The notes under the pieces: model-generated
Seen by the model: only the letters and a program-made list of their open reading frames with translations
Database searches by the model: none
What the model was told of the DNA's origin: nothing
Made by a program: the position numbers and the translations under genes
Shown: positions 1-8,879 of the stretch, piece by piece
Layout: every line of letters begins with the position of its first letter
Position numbering within the stretch: the stretch's first letter is position 1
Assembly (NCBI GenBank): GCA_964016985.1
Contig: OZ024835.1
Location: forward strand, 2,487,501 to 2,551,500
DNA length: 64,000 nt
Origin: Anodontia alba
Lineage: Eukaryota > Mollusca > Bivalvia > Lucinida > Lucinidae
Reading direction: 5' to 3'

Positions 1-104
1 TCTGATCAGGGTCATTTCTCTCCGAGGATACATCAACTGAATACTGCCTTGCGTCTCTGAACATGGACATCTGCACTGTTTTTTTGAGTGGCATAAATGA
101 GTTT

Positions 105-311
105 ATTTATTTATGCCTAGCGTCCCATATAAGGGACATTGGTAAAAAGTGCAAACCCAATTCAAACGCCGCAGCTACACTGTTTGCGTAAAAATACAGG
201 AATTCTGTTAAATGTGAATAATAAAAAACAAACCAGACATCCCTTAAATTTGGAAATGGACCTGTCCAAAGAGTAATGTAGAAGAGTCTACTCGGAATAA
301 ATGGATTAATC
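105..311 (+). mobile_element. N-family TTAA-bounded element, decayed (N1)
   Basis: Starts near ATTTATGCCTAGCGTCC and ends at AATAAATGGATTAAT. Related copies at 2430, 5872 and 26012 show the full ends TTAAYCCATTTATGCC and GGCATAAATGGGTTAA. The central D hairpin is decayed here; only AAAAAGTGCAAACCC and CTACACTGTTTGCG remain as opposing arms. TTAA plus a CC start is the usual signature of piggyBac-type elements, which I infer. The short reading frame across it is not a gene. Confidence 0.6.
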
Positions 312-342
312 GTTTCGTCCAAGCAGATCGAGACAGATTATT

Positions 343-410
343 TTGCAAACACTGTAGATCCAGATGAGACGGCTCATAACGAGCCGTCTCATCTGAATCA
401 ACACTGTTGG
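343..410. repeat. D-family hairpin, GACGGCTC variant
   Basis: Inverted repeat with ends TGCAAACACTGTAGATC and ATCAACACTGTTGG. The inner arms are GATGAGACGGCTC and GAGCCGTCTCATC around a 4-base centre. It stands alone, just outside element N1. Confidence 0.85.
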
Positions 411-685
411 CCACTCAGGTCTGGATTTATAGCTAACATTCCTATTTGTAAAAATGGGCATAATTCTAAGATGGAAGGAAAGTTTCCACATTAGAAACTC
501 AGGGGTGGAAAGGGATAATTAAACGAAATCCTATTATTGTGTAAGGGAAAATGGTGGCCAGCGATGAAGACCTTCAATGCCTAATAAGGGTCCTTTTCTT
601 GGTTTAAGTATCATTTGATTTGCGGGAAGTTTTGCAGGATGAATTATGGGAAAGTGCAGCGTAAATGCAATTATGTACGTAAGAA

Positions 686-1370
686 TGCGCTGATTTTGTT
701 GTATCAGGATTGCACTTAGCTGGCCACCTAGGATTGATTTTAAAGCCAACCGCATGATTAACGTTTTGCGTGCTGAGAAAAAAAGTTCAGCAGACGACAT
801 TTTGAAATAGTTTTCCTATTTTTCCAAGAAAATAGATTTAGACTGTGCTTTTTTTTATTTATTCTTTCTGGAAAGTATTTTACACGCCAGCTAGGATTGA
901 TTTGAGAGCCATTCGCATGATTAACGCTTTACATGCTGGCTAAAAATTTCGGCAGACGACATTTTGAAATACTTTTTCTTCTTTTCCCCAGAAAATTGTA
1001 TTTGGCTATGCTATTTTTGTTGTTTCGGGATTGTACTTCCGGCTAGCTAGGATTGTTTTGAAAGCCAAACGCATGATTAACGCTAAATGCATGCTGGGTA
1101 AAAATTTCAGCAGGCGACTTTTTGAGACAGCTTTCTTATTTTCCCCATATAGAAATAGACTCTTACTGCGATGGTTTTGTTGTATCAGGATTTCTGAACT
1201 TAACCGGCCACCTAGGATTGATTTCAGAGCCAAACGCAAGATTATATAACGCCTTGCATGCTGGGATAAAAATTCAGCGGATGACATTTTGAAATAGTTT
1301 CATTTTTGCCAGAAAATAGGCTTGAAACTTTCATGCAAATTGTCTCCTAATTTGCAAGAAATGTTAAAGT
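686..1370 (+). repeat. Tandem array of ~160-bp G-family units
   Basis: Four imperfect direct repeats. The landmark CTAGGATTGA recurs at 728, 891, 1047 and 1212, giving periods of 163, 156 and 165 bp. Each unit also carries CATGATTAACGC, a CATGCTG motif and CAGCAGACGACATTTTGAAA. The CAGACGAC module also forms the ends of dispersed foldbacks near 19.0, 26.9 and 54.4 kb, so the array looks like a tandemly expanded G element. Short frames on both strands are periodic artefacts. Confidence 0.8.
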
Positions 1371-1389
1371 CTATTTTCTGGGGAAAAGT

Positions 1390-1413
1390 AAAAAAAAAAA
1401 AAAAAAAAAAAAA
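1390..1413 (+). repeat. Poly-A run
   Basis: About 24 A residues directly after the G-family array. No retroposon can be assigned to it. Confidence 0.9.
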
Positions 1414-1533
1414 GAAATATCAATTTGTGTCCGTTGAATCTGCCCATGCTAACCAGGCTGTTTTTCAAAGTATCGTCTGCTTGACTCGTGATTTTGGCAT
1501 TTCCTGGGTATCTTCACTTGTACTTTTTTCTTC

Positions 1534-1812
1534 CATCACGAAAACATACCTATATAATTTTGACCCCCTTAAACCCCACTTGTATATAGTAAAAACTGGG
1601 GTTTACAGGGGTATACCTTATTTTTCTTATTTCTGCTTAAAACATAGATTGCGGGTACTCGTTAGAACCATCTCGTCGAGGCGGTTCTAACGAGTACCCA
1701 CAATCTATGTTTTGAGCAGAAATTTGAAAAATTTCAGAATTTTTTATCTGAAAATTTTCATTTTTTGGTGGTAAACTTTTCAATATATTTGAATAGGCAT
1801 GTTTTCGTAATG
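1534..1812 (-). mobile_element. Family A palindromic MITE, copy 1
   Basis: First of 36 copies. The family has ends CATTACGAAAACACGCCTAT (left, A/T-rich side) and CATCACGAAAACATACCTAT (right, GACCCC side). From left to right it holds a small GAAAATTTT/AAAATTTTC hairpin, a ~90-bp palindrome centred on GCCTCG-CGAGGC, and a second hairpin TAAACCCCA/TGGGGTTTA. There is no coding capacity. I call + the orientation with the TATTCAAATATA side first. In this copy the palindrome has GCGGG and CCATCTC substitutions in one arm. The left flank GGCATTTCCTGGGTATC is the end of family L and recurs beside copies at 16891 and 59741. No target duplication is visible. Confidence 0.92.
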
Positions 1813-1833
1813 TCGAATTTTCGTGATGAAGTG

Positions 1834-2429
1834 GCTTGTTTAGGTACCTTAAGGCCTTAGCATCATTACATGCGCATTGCTATAACATAAAGTATAATGA
1901 AGCGTCAAATTTCTACCCTTGGGCAATAATATCGTTACATGCGCAATTTCATGTGAAAACGGTTCCTCTGCGCATACGCGAACTGCAAAATTCCAAGCTA
2001 GCATATGGATCTCAGTCAAATCAGATCGCACCTCTTTCAGCGGCACTACACAGCGTCTAAGGATACCGGAAGTTGGCAACAAAAGCCTTACTGCGACTGC
2101 GCAGATGCAGAGCTGAGCAACCGCCGTCCGCAAAATCACAAAGACCTTATATTCATGGCCATTCGCAGAGATTTGAAGATTTAGTTGGATTTCCTCGGCT
2201 TATCACAATTAGGCGAGGTTTCCGAACACTTTAAGTCTAGACAAATGCGGAAAGGCGATCTTTCCGGATTAGAGGAACGTGTTCTAATAAGGTTGTTACG
2301 GAATCACATGCAGAAGCCCTGACAATCTTTAGGTATTAAGATCCGTAACTAAGTCGTATCTGGCAAAACAAGAAGCTGAACAAGAAGTCCGCGAAGTCCT
2401 ATATCACCTTGTGCAGGACACCTTAAAAT
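1834..2429. other. GC-richer single-copy stretch without a supported gene
   Basis: Denser in CpG than its surroundings, with no long open frame. It carries two similar segments, CATTACATGCGCA at about 1863 and CGTTACATGCGCA at about 1932. A CTGCGCATACGCG motif lies near 1967. I see no domain. Confidence 0.3.
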
Positions 2430-2442
2430 TTAATCCATTTAT

Positions 2443-2756
2443 GCCTAGCATCCTATTTGATTGCGTTGAGGTTTAACGACATGTCAGTTCTTGTGGGTCA
2501 TTTTGTGTCGTCTCCCAGCGAAGGAAGAAGAGAGACAGACGAATTAGTAGAGGAGATGAAAGGGAGGGACAGGGGAGAAAGAGGAGAATGAATGAAAGTG
2601 AAGAAACAGAAGAAATAAAAACATCCCCCTCTACCCTTACCTGCTACAAGAATAGCAGGCCTTGCCCAACTGTAAGCAAATCTCAACTGGACGCTCCGGT
2701 GACGTAAGCTACATGACACCTTTGTCCCATCCAACCACCCCGGCCTAGCATCCTAT
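2443..2756 (-). mobile_element. H-family SINE with 14-bp target duplication
   Basis: The insert 2457..2742 is bounded by GCCTAGCATCCTAT at 2443..2456 and again at 2743..2756, exactly 300 bp apart. On the minus strand it runs from CGGGGTGGTTGGATGGG to a tail near GTCGTTAAACCTCAACGCAA, with a pyrimidine-rich middle. A second copy lies at 51105..51665. A 14-bp duplication fits retroposition by a LINE machinery. I see no clear pol III boxes, so the head type is unknown. Confidence 0.82.
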
Positions 2757-2769
2757 AGATGCGACATCG

Positions 2770-2836
2770 GCAAACAGCGCAGACCCAGATCAGACGCCGC
2801 AAAAAGCGGCGTCTTATCAGGGTCTGCACTGTTTGC
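2770..2836. repeat. D-family hairpin, GACGCCGC variant, inside N2
   Basis: Ends GCAAACAGCGCAGACCC and GGTCTGCACTGTTTGC. Inner arms CAGACGCCGC and GCGGCGTCTTA. It is the cargo of the N2 element. Confidence 0.88.
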
Positions 2837-3029
2837 AGTAAATATAGGAATTTCTATCAAACAGAGTAATAATAAAAAAAACTTACCAGACATCCCTTAA
2901 AAAGAAAATGGACCGGTCAAGGTAGAAGAGTCCATTCGGCATAAATGGGTTAATCAAACAATAGAATCTAAAATGAATGACTCTTGCGAACAATGAGAAC
3001 ACTCACAGTGTAAACAGTGTCAAATGTTC

Positions 3030-3130
3030 TTGGCCAGATTAGTTAGTTTCGGCCAAATGGACTTCATCAGAGAACCTCATACAAAATTTCAAAAGTTCCG
3101 TAGTGGGCTCAGTGCACATTAAGGACCAGA
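3030..3130 (+). repeat. K-family dispersed repeat, fragment
   Basis: Contains GGCCAGATTAGTTAGTTTCG followed by a CTTCATCAGAGAACCTCAT segment. Similar GTTAGTTTCGGC starts occur at 9893, 35295 and 49995. Family A copy 2 follows directly. Confidence 0.6.
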
Positions 3131-3372
3131 CATTACGAAAACACGCCTATTCAAATATATAGAAAATTTTATCTCCAAAAACTGAAACTTTTCAGATAAA
3201 AAAACTCGGATATTTTTCATATTTCTGCACAAAACATAGATTGTGGGTACCCACAATCTACGTTTTGAGCAGAAATAAAAAAAAATAATGTATACCCCCT
3301 GTAAACCCCAGTTTTACTATATAACAGTGGGGTTTAAGGGGGTCAAAATTATATAGGTATGTTTTCGTGATG
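3131..3372 (+). mobile_element. Family A copy 2, palindrome core collapsed at GTAC
   Basis: Both ends are intact (CATTACGAAAACACGCC and GTATGTTTTCGTGATG). The palindrome reads GATTGTGGGTACCCACAATC: the inner part that should lie between the two GTAC sites is missing and a single GTAC remains at 3247..3250. The copy is therefore about 35-40 bp shorter than its relatives. Confidence 0.93.
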
Positions 3373-3544
3373 CAAAACTACACTATAGTGATGTTGGGGA
3401 GATTTAAATCCATTTAACAAAAGGCGTGTCTGACAAGGGCTGGTGGAACTAGTGTAGCACCTTATCAAACTAGACGGAGTTTGATCTTGGTCTACATTAT
3501 CATGTAAGCTTGCTGTAACATCTGCGGTTAGCACGCTAAATATT

Positions 3545-3733
3545 ACAACATTAATTCAGAGTTACGATGACAAAATCATTTCATTTTTGATCCAGTTCAA
3601 AAACCAGAGACTAACTGAAATTTTACAGGTTGTCAGGTGCCACATTTTATATTCGTATTAATACAATATATCGATTTATTAAACCTTTCTAGCATAAAAA
3701 AAAAGTCTGAGGAATATTGAGCCTTTAAAAGTG
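3545..3733 (+). repeat. Single arm of foldback family J
   Basis: Matches the right arm of the large foldback at 58919..59322. Landmarks are ACATTAATTCAGAG, GAGACTAACTGAAATTTTAC, TGCCACATTTTAT, TTTATTAAACCTTTCT and GAGGAATATTGAGCC. The opposite arm is absent. Confidence 0.7.
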
Positions 3734-4128
3734 ACCGACTCCTGTCTTAATGTCTATGATTCCCCATAGGTCTCTGAAGTTACATTTCGCTTTATGTACC
3801 ATTGTATTAAAAATCCGTGTTTTTATGATGTAATGAACAATAAGTAGGGAGACATTTTTTCCCCACCAAATCTATTCTATATGTCTCTGAAAATTCAAAA
3901 CTCACTTACTAATAGGTAATTTCGGTTACCACATATTTCGACCCACTTTTCATACAAACAGTATAGTAAAAAAACGTACCAGAATCAACACTCGGTGTGC
4001 TGACAGTGGGCGCGCTTGCATAAATTCTAAAGGCCTCTAGAACTGGTTGGGATTTACGCTGTTCAAAGTAAAAACAAAAACAAAACAAAAAAGCCACATG
4101 TAAGAGTTGTCTATTCCATACTCTAAAA

Positions 4129-4408
4129 CATTACGAAAACATACCTATATAATTTTGACCCCCTTAAACCCCACTTTTATATAGTAAAACTGGGGTTTAC
4201 AGGGGTATACATTATTTTTGTTATTTCTGCTCAAAAACATAGATTGTTGGTACTCGTTAGAACCGCCTCGACGAGGCGGTTCTAACGAGTACCAACAATC
4301 TATGTTTTGAGCAGAAATATGAAAAATATCAGAATTTTTTATCCGAAAAATTGCCATTTTTTGGTGGTAAAATTTTCAGTGTATTTGAATGGGCGTGTTT
4401 TCGTAATG
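4129..4408 (-). mobile_element. Family A copy 3
   Basis: The GACCCC-side end reads CATTACGAAAACATACC, so here both ends carry the T variant. The palindrome is complete with a GCCTCGACGAGGC centre and TTGTTGG in place of TTGTGGG in both arms. The matching substitution in the two arms suggests arm correction or copying. Confidence 0.92.
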
Positions 4409-5437
4409 TATTCCCCCAAGGAGTTCAAAGTGATAAAAAAAAAAAAAAAAAAAAAAAACTGTAAAAAGATAATTTTGTTACTAAATCAGGCCGAAGGAGA
4501 TATCGGGTATAAAAAAGACCTTTATCTTTTTAGTTTTTAGATGGACAATATTATAATAGATTTTATTCATATCAATACTTTCACAGTTGTTCAATATTTC
4601 TTAAAAATTCATATTCATGCAACCGTTCTCGGTACAGGGTATCCACTTTTTGGTATTAAAATCTTTTAAGTGTCAAAACCATATGTAAAATTGTGACCTC
4701 ATATTTAAAAAGTTCTTGTTGGTACCCGATAGCCCCTTTTCGGCGGAAAAGTTCGTTTTCGGTGTTTAGTAGGACCGCGGCTCGTGTTACAGCTTTTCCT
4801 AGCGCTGTAGATTTGGTGCGTTTTACTGGAGAGTTATATTCGTCCGCCGATATTGTTCTCAATATGATTAAAATCTTTTGTCTTCAAAAGTTTGAATTTT
4901 CTTTGGTTTTCTTTATCTATTCGCTGTTTACAAGCATCAGAGTGTATAAGACTAATATATTTGAAAGTAGGAATAAGCGTTAGCAGGGAACTATATGTTA
5001 GGTAGTTATTAGGTTGATAGTAACCGGAAAAAAACGGCTTGTCAAAATGTGGTTTGGTAACCGCCCCCAAAAAGGTGTATTTGTCAGTTTCTAGCGAAAG
5101 AATGTGCACAAGTACGGTTTAATGCTTAGAGAACTAAACCTGTCCAGGAAAAGAGTGTGTGGTTAGGTAAACTGATTGTCTCGACACGGCCTTAATAGTT
5201 TTAACTAGACCATTTAACTCAAAACCAACAACCAGAAAAAGTGTACTCACTTTGCTGCGCTACACGTTTACGATAAATGATAGGGGGTAACCAGTAGACA
5301 AACCGTAAACGACTAAAATTAACAACTAAAATAAGAATGTAAATTGCTAATGAACTGCCCGATGTTTTGGAGAAATAAGACAAAAACTGCTTAGATTACA
5401 TAGTTTCGTTGTCTGCTTCATTCTTCTTCTGCGGATC
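4409..5437. other. No recognisable gene; A-run and a GC-richer patch
   Basis: A run of about 24 A lies at 4436..4459. Positions 4700-4860 are GC-richer and open on both strands. The minus-strand frame 4656..4862 lacks an ATG start and shows no motif I know. It could be a coding relic, but support is weak. The rest is featureless AT-rich DNA. Confidence 0.3.
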
Positions 5438-5715
5438 CATTACGAAAACACGCTTATTCAAATATATTGAAAATTTTACAACCAAAAAAAGGAAAATTTT
5501 CAGATAAAAAATTCTGATATTTTTCATATTCCTGCTCAAAACATAGATTGTTGGTACTCGTTAGAACCGCCTCGGTGAGGCGGTTCTAACGAGTACCCAC
5601 AGTCTATGTTTTTAGCAAAATAAGAAAAATAATGTATACCCCTATAAACCCCAGTTTTAATATGGGATAGTGGGATTTAAGGGGGTCAAAATTATATAGG
5701 TATGTTTTCGTGATG
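5438..5715 (+). mobile_element. Family A copy 4
   Basis: Full length. The centre is GCCTCGGTGAGGC. The left arm has TTGTTGG while the right arm has CCCACAG, so the two arms have diverged separately. Confidence 0.92.
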
Positions 5716-5871
5716 ATATGTCCAAGTCAGGCTACACATACGGGCATTCGCTATTCTTTTGTCATGGCTCTTTTTTCCGGTAATGATTGTCTTATTATTT
5801 ATCCATTATCATTACAGCAACGTTCCAGTGACATAATGGAATGGCGACGGTTTGATTGCTCCATTAATACA

Positions 5872-6036
5872 TTAACCCAGTTTAGTCTGGAGACCCCAAA
5901 AAAGGGTAACTGGCAAATAGTGCAGGTGCAGATCAGACGCCGCAGAACGCGGCCTCTCATCAGGGTCTATACTATTTGCATTAATTCCAGAAGTTTCTAT
6001 AGAACATTATAATGATAAAAACTTGTTATTTGAAAT
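5872..6036. mobile_element. N-family element (N4), truncated
   Basis: Begins TTAACCCAGTTTAGTCTGGA, then AAAGGGTAACTGGCAAATAG leading into a D hairpin. The body continues to TTATAATGATAAAAACTTG and is cut short by family A copy 5, which starts at 6037. Confidence 0.55.
5913..5979. repeat. D-family hairpin inside N4
   Basis: Ends GCAAATAGTGCAGGTGCAG and GGTCTATACTATTTGC. Inner arms CAGACGCCGC and GCGGCCTCTCAT. AACAGTG has become AATAGTG in both arms. Confidence 0.85.
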
Positions 6037-6315
6037 CATCACGAAAACATGCCTATATAATTTTGACCCCCTTAAACCCCACTTTTATATAGTAAAACTG
6101 GGGTTTACAGGGGTATAAATTATTTTCTTATTTCTACTCAAAAACATAGATTGTGGTACTCGTTAGAACCGCCTCGTCGAGGCGGGTCTAACGAGTACCC
6201 ACAATCTATGTTTGGAGCAGAAATTTGAAAAATAACAGAGTTTTTTATCTGAAAATTTTCAGTTTTTTTGGAGGTGAAGTTTTCTATATATTTGAATAGG
6301 CGTGTGTTCGTAATG
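6037..6315 (-). mobile_element. Family A copy 5
   Basis: Full length. The palindrome is GCCTCGTCGAGGC with one arm GCGGGTCTAACG. The terminal motif is GTGTGTTCGTAATG instead of GTGTTTTCGTAATG. Confidence 0.92.
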
Positions 6316-6484
6316 CAGTGAAAGTTTAACTCTTTCGACGCCTTTGCAAACGGTGTATATTGAAATGACATGGCTTACAATTAGTCACCTATTATGCCTA
6401 TCTCATCGGCTCAACGCTGCTTGACATTCAGTCCTTGTGTGTTAGATATAAACTTAGTCCCAATACAATTTTTTTAACATTTAG

Positions 6485-6590
6485 CATGCGGATGATATTG
6501 TCAGCACTGAAATATTTTTCTTATTTTTCCGGAAAACAGGCTTTGATATTTCATACAAATTGTCTCCTAAAGAAATTGTTCCGATAGCTC
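6485..6590 (+). repeat. G-family fragment
   Basis: Contains TTTTTCTTATTTTTCCGGAA, AAACAGGCTTTGATATTTCA and CAAATTGTCTCC. These form one arm of the G foldback. The complementary arm is missing. Confidence 0.6.
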
Positions 6591-6604
6591 AAGGAAACAA
6601 ATAT

Positions 6605-6817
6605 TTATTCCCGTCCTGCTGAATAAATTAAGATGCAACGCCCATTTCTAATTTTCAGCCAGTCAGATTACTTGATTTAGATTGTTATATAAAATTCCCA
6701 TACTTAATGGCAAACAGTGCAGATCCAGATCAGTTGGCTTCTTCAATAGCCAACTGATCTGGATCTGCACTGTTTGCAAAGGCAAGACATATCCGGGTTC
6801 AGCAGGACTGGGGTTAA
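6605..6817. mobile_element. B-family TTAA element, copy 1
   Basis: The right end TTCAGCAGGACTGGGGTTAA is clear. The left end is eroded (TTATTCCCGTCCTGCTGAA). The body includes TTTTCAGCCAGTCAGATTAC and a complete D hairpin. TTAA followed by CC at both ends is typical of piggyBac-type MITEs; the assignment is inferred. Confidence 0.78.
6710..6777. repeat. D-family hairpin, GTTGGCTTC variant, inside B copy 1
   Basis: Near-perfect palindrome: GCAAACAGTGCAGATCCAG pairs with CTGGATCTGCACTGTTTGC. The inner arms are CAGTTGGCTTC and the imperfect ATAGCCAACTG. Confidence 0.9.
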
Positions 6818-6840
6818 GGGATATTTCAGAGACATTTTAA

Positions 6841-7061
6841 AGACATGTATGTAGTGTGTACTCATTAGAATCACCTCATCGAGGCGATTCTAATGAGTAC
6901 CCTCAACATACCATAATCTTATGGAAGATCGAAGATCGAAGAGACATCCCTAGATCATCATTATTTGCCTCCTATAATTAACCCCCAGTGGTTCGAACTA
7001 CCCATGTCTCGAACAAATTTTCATAGTCCCAAGGTGTTCGAGCCATTGAAGATCGACTGTA
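6841..7061. mobile_element. C-family pogo-like MITE, left end lost
   Basis: The right end reads GTTCGAGCCATTGAAGATCG followed by ACTGTA. The palindrome at about 6852-6908 has arms GTGTGTACTCATTAGAATCA and GCGATTCTAATGAGTACC. The CAGTCGAACC terminus on the left is missing. Confidence 0.7.
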
Positions 7062-7432
7062 GATATTCTGTAATGGGCAATGAAGGCCTGGACAGACTGT
7101 AAGTATAGGCATGCGGACCTAAATATTCAATGGCCGTATATGGCGTACGGGTCCTTATTTCCTTCCGCGCATTGTTCATGCAGACCGCTTTTCATGGAGG
7201 AAATAGCGATCATGTTGAGAGACAGAAGATTAACAAAGGTTCCTGGAAAATTGAAGTCATGCAGCTTCGAAAACTGTCCAAGTGCAAAATGGCATTAATA
7301 GACCGTGGTGGTATTAATTCAAGTTCACTGGGACAGATAAAATCGTGTTCCATTGTTCAAAGAAAGAACGCCTAGTGAACATGTGCATCAGAAACTGCAA
7401 CAGAATATTAGAACCGCAACGTCAGGTAACGT

Positions 7433-7628
7433 ACATTCAGACATGCGCTCAGTGAACATTCAATGCAGTCTGATCAGAATCTTCACTGGGCTAATTTGGG
7501 TAGCCAAGGATGCAAAGTTTCTCCATGTGGAGAAAGAAGACTCAGATCAGGCTCCGCGGGTGCGCAGACTGATTTGAGTTCTTGTTGGGCGCACTTGTCA
7601 AAAGGTACGTTTCCTTACGTTGCGGCTC
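7433..7628. mobile_element. E-family element, decayed
   Basis: Contains CAGTCTGATCAGAATCTTCA, ATTTGGGTAGCCAAGGATGC, GAAGACTCAGATCAGGCTCC and GCGCAGACTGATTTGAG. These are the GATCAG hairpins of family E. The TIRs cannot be defined. Confidence 0.6.
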
Positions 7629-7671
7629 ATTAATCGTACATGTGCATCAGTAATTGCATGCAACCAATCAT

Positions 7672-7786
7672 TTCATTGTACAGTATTATCCCTAGATATT
7701 GGAACACATTTAGGGGATTAGTTCCCGATAAGAGGTTTGTCAAGATATTTATTTTATTTTTTTTATTTCTCCATAAAATATAATTT
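7672..7786 (+). repeat. Half copy of the AGATAAGAGG-ended palindromic element
   Basis: Shares CATTGTACAGTAT, a CCCTAGATATTGGA segment and GATAAGAGGTTTGTCAAGAT with 8006-8100. It stops in the T-rich part before the palindrome core and is followed directly by an E element. Confidence 0.6.
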
Positions 7787-8005
7787 GGCCGCGCCCTGCG
7801 AAAACGGCTCTTCAGGCATATGCGGGCAGATAAGAACCAGATCAGCCTGCGCATCCGCGCAGTCTGATCAGGGCCTTCACTAACAGAATTGTTAGATACT
7901 ACAGAATCTATGAATGGACAAGAAAGGCCCGGATAATACTTTGAGCATGCGCAGGATGATCTAGGTCTGCGCATCTTGAGCATATTCGAAAGCACTTTTT
8001 TGCCC
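7787..8005 (+). mobile_element. E-family MITE
   Basis: Starts GGCCGCGCCCTGCGAAAACG. It contains the hairpin CAGATCAGCCTGCGCATCC / GCGCAGTCTGATCAG and later CATGCGCAGGATGATCTAGG. The clearest copy of this family (54855..55087) has ends GCCGCACCACGCGAAAA and TTTTTCGCTTGACGCGGC. Inferred to be a non-autonomous DNA transposon. Confidence 0.75.
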
Positions 8006-8059
8006 TTTTCATTGTGCAGTACTTACCCTAAATACTTGGATAACTGAAGGGGGATAACT

Positions 8060-8218
8060 CTAGATAAGAGGTTTGTCAAGATATTTTTTTCTGATTTCTT
8101 TACAGAAACATGAGTTGTGGGTACTTATTATTAGCGAGGCGCTTCTATTGTGTGCCTATATCAGGTGTTTTGTGGACAAATAAGAAAAAAAAAATGTCTT
8201 GACATACCTCTTATCTAG
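8060..8218. mobile_element. Palindromic element with AGATAAGAGG ends and a decayed shared core
   Basis: The inverted ends CTAGATAAGAGGTTTGTCAA and GACATACCTCTTATCTAG are about 30 bp long. Moving inward, the left arm has TTCTGATTTC, AGAAACATGAG and TTGTGGGTACTTATTATTAG, then GCGAGGCGCTTC. This resembles the central cassette of families A and C (GTACTCRTTAG, GCCTCG). The right arm core has decayed. The tRNA-like SINE starts immediately downstream. Confidence 0.65.
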
Positions 8219-8238
8219 ATGTCGCAGGTCGACCGTGT

Positions 8239-8311
8239 GGCTCGGTAGTTCAGTTGGCTAGAGTGCTCGCATGGTATGCGAGAGGTCCTGGTTCGAGTCC
8301 AGGTCGGGCCA
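8239..8311 (+). tRNA. tRNA-Thr-like cloverleaf, anticodon GGT (probable SINE head)
   Basis: Folds as a complete 73-nt cloverleaf. Acceptor GGCTCGG pairs with TCGGGCC using two G-U wobbles. The D arm is GTTC/GAGT. The anticodon stem is CTCGC/GCGAG with loop ATGGTAT, giving anticodon GGT. The T arm CCTGG/CCAGG is perfect. GGT is not the usual cytosolic tRNA-Thr anticodon in animals (AGT is), and the unit is embedded in a repeated leader, so it is more likely a SINE head than a working tRNA gene. Confidence 0.5.
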
Positions 8312-8468
8312 TGTGCTTTTCTCTCCCTGAGAAAATTTGTGGCCAGTGTGGTTCCGTGCTCGGGCTGCGAGCAGCAAAGGAACTGTCTCGTCGGTACCGG
8401 CACGGTTCCGAGCAGATTCGGAGACGAATCTATTTAAGCAGGGGGAAATTGTCGCAGGTCGACCGTGT

Positions 8469-8542
8469 GACTCGGTAGCTCAGTTGACTAGAGTGCTCGC
8501 ACTGTATGCGAGAGGTCCTGGGTTCGAGTCCCGGTAGGGTCA
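8469..8542 (+). pseudogene. tRNA-Thr-like pseudogene, anticodon TGT (second SINE head)
   Basis: Same architecture as 8239..8311. Acceptor GACTCGG / TAGGGTC has a G-A mismatch. The anticodon stem CTCGC/GCGAG holds loop ACTGTAT, so C replaces the invariant U33. The T arm CTGGG/CCCGG has one wobble. The A and B boxes are kept, but tRNA function is unlikely. Confidence 0.55.
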
Positions 8543-8691
8543 TGCGCTTTTCCCTCCCCTGTGACACAGAACTATGTGGATCATTGCATTTTCACTATAT
8601 AATATGGAAAATGGTTACTACCTATAATTCGTTGTAAAATATGTATTTTTTGTAGCAAAAAGGGTACTAGAAGCAAAAATTAAGAAAAAAT

Positions 8692-8879
8692 TACAGTCGA
8701 ACTTCAATGGCTCGAACATCTTTGGGTCCATGAAAATTTGTTCGAGACATGGGTAGTTCGAGCCACTGAGGGTTAATCATAGCGCCAGGTCAGGAGGCAA
8801 ATAGTATAATTTAGGAATGTGTTCTCCATCTTCTATAAAACAATGGTGTGTTGTGTGTACTCATTAGAATCGCCTCGAC
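8692..8879 (+). mobile_element. C-family pogo-like MITE, broken at its palindrome centre
   Basis: Starts TACAGTCGAACTTCAATGGC and runs through TTCGAGACATGGGTAGTTCG to GTGTGTACTCATTAGAATCG and CCTCGAC. There the similarity ends, exactly at the symmetry centre of the palindrome. The whole right half is absent. Confidence 0.85.

Larger units (their letters stand above)
2430..2954. mobile_element. N-family element (N2), interrupted by a SINE
   Basis: Ends TTAATCCATTTATGCC and GGCATAAATGGGTTAA are near-perfect inverted repeats that include TTAA. The body contains the D hairpin at 2770. A 286-bp SINE (2457..2742) splits it and duplicates GCCTAGCATCCTAT. Removing the insert restores a ~225-bp element like N1 and N3. 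Confidence 0.8.
8221..8580 (+). mobile_element. Dimeric tRNA-headed SINE-like repeat
   Basis: Two direct units, each starting GTCGCAGGTCGACCGTGTG (8221 and about 8450), continuing as a tRNA-like head and ending with CATGYGCTTTTCYCTCCC. The units are about 229 bp apart. Each head has a pol III A box (8246..8257 and 8476..8487) and an exact B box GGTTCGAGTCC (8290..8300 and 8521..8531). The spacer 8320-8449 is GC-richer (GCTCGGGCTGCGAGCAGC). The tandem arrangement suggests a dimeric SINE or a tandem insertion. Confidence 0.75.

Noticed and set aside
8239..8542. Two functional tRNA-Thr genes
   Set aside because: Unit 2 has C33 and an acceptor mismatch. Unit 1 has an unusual anticodon. Both share a repeat leader and trailer, so SINE heads are the better reading.
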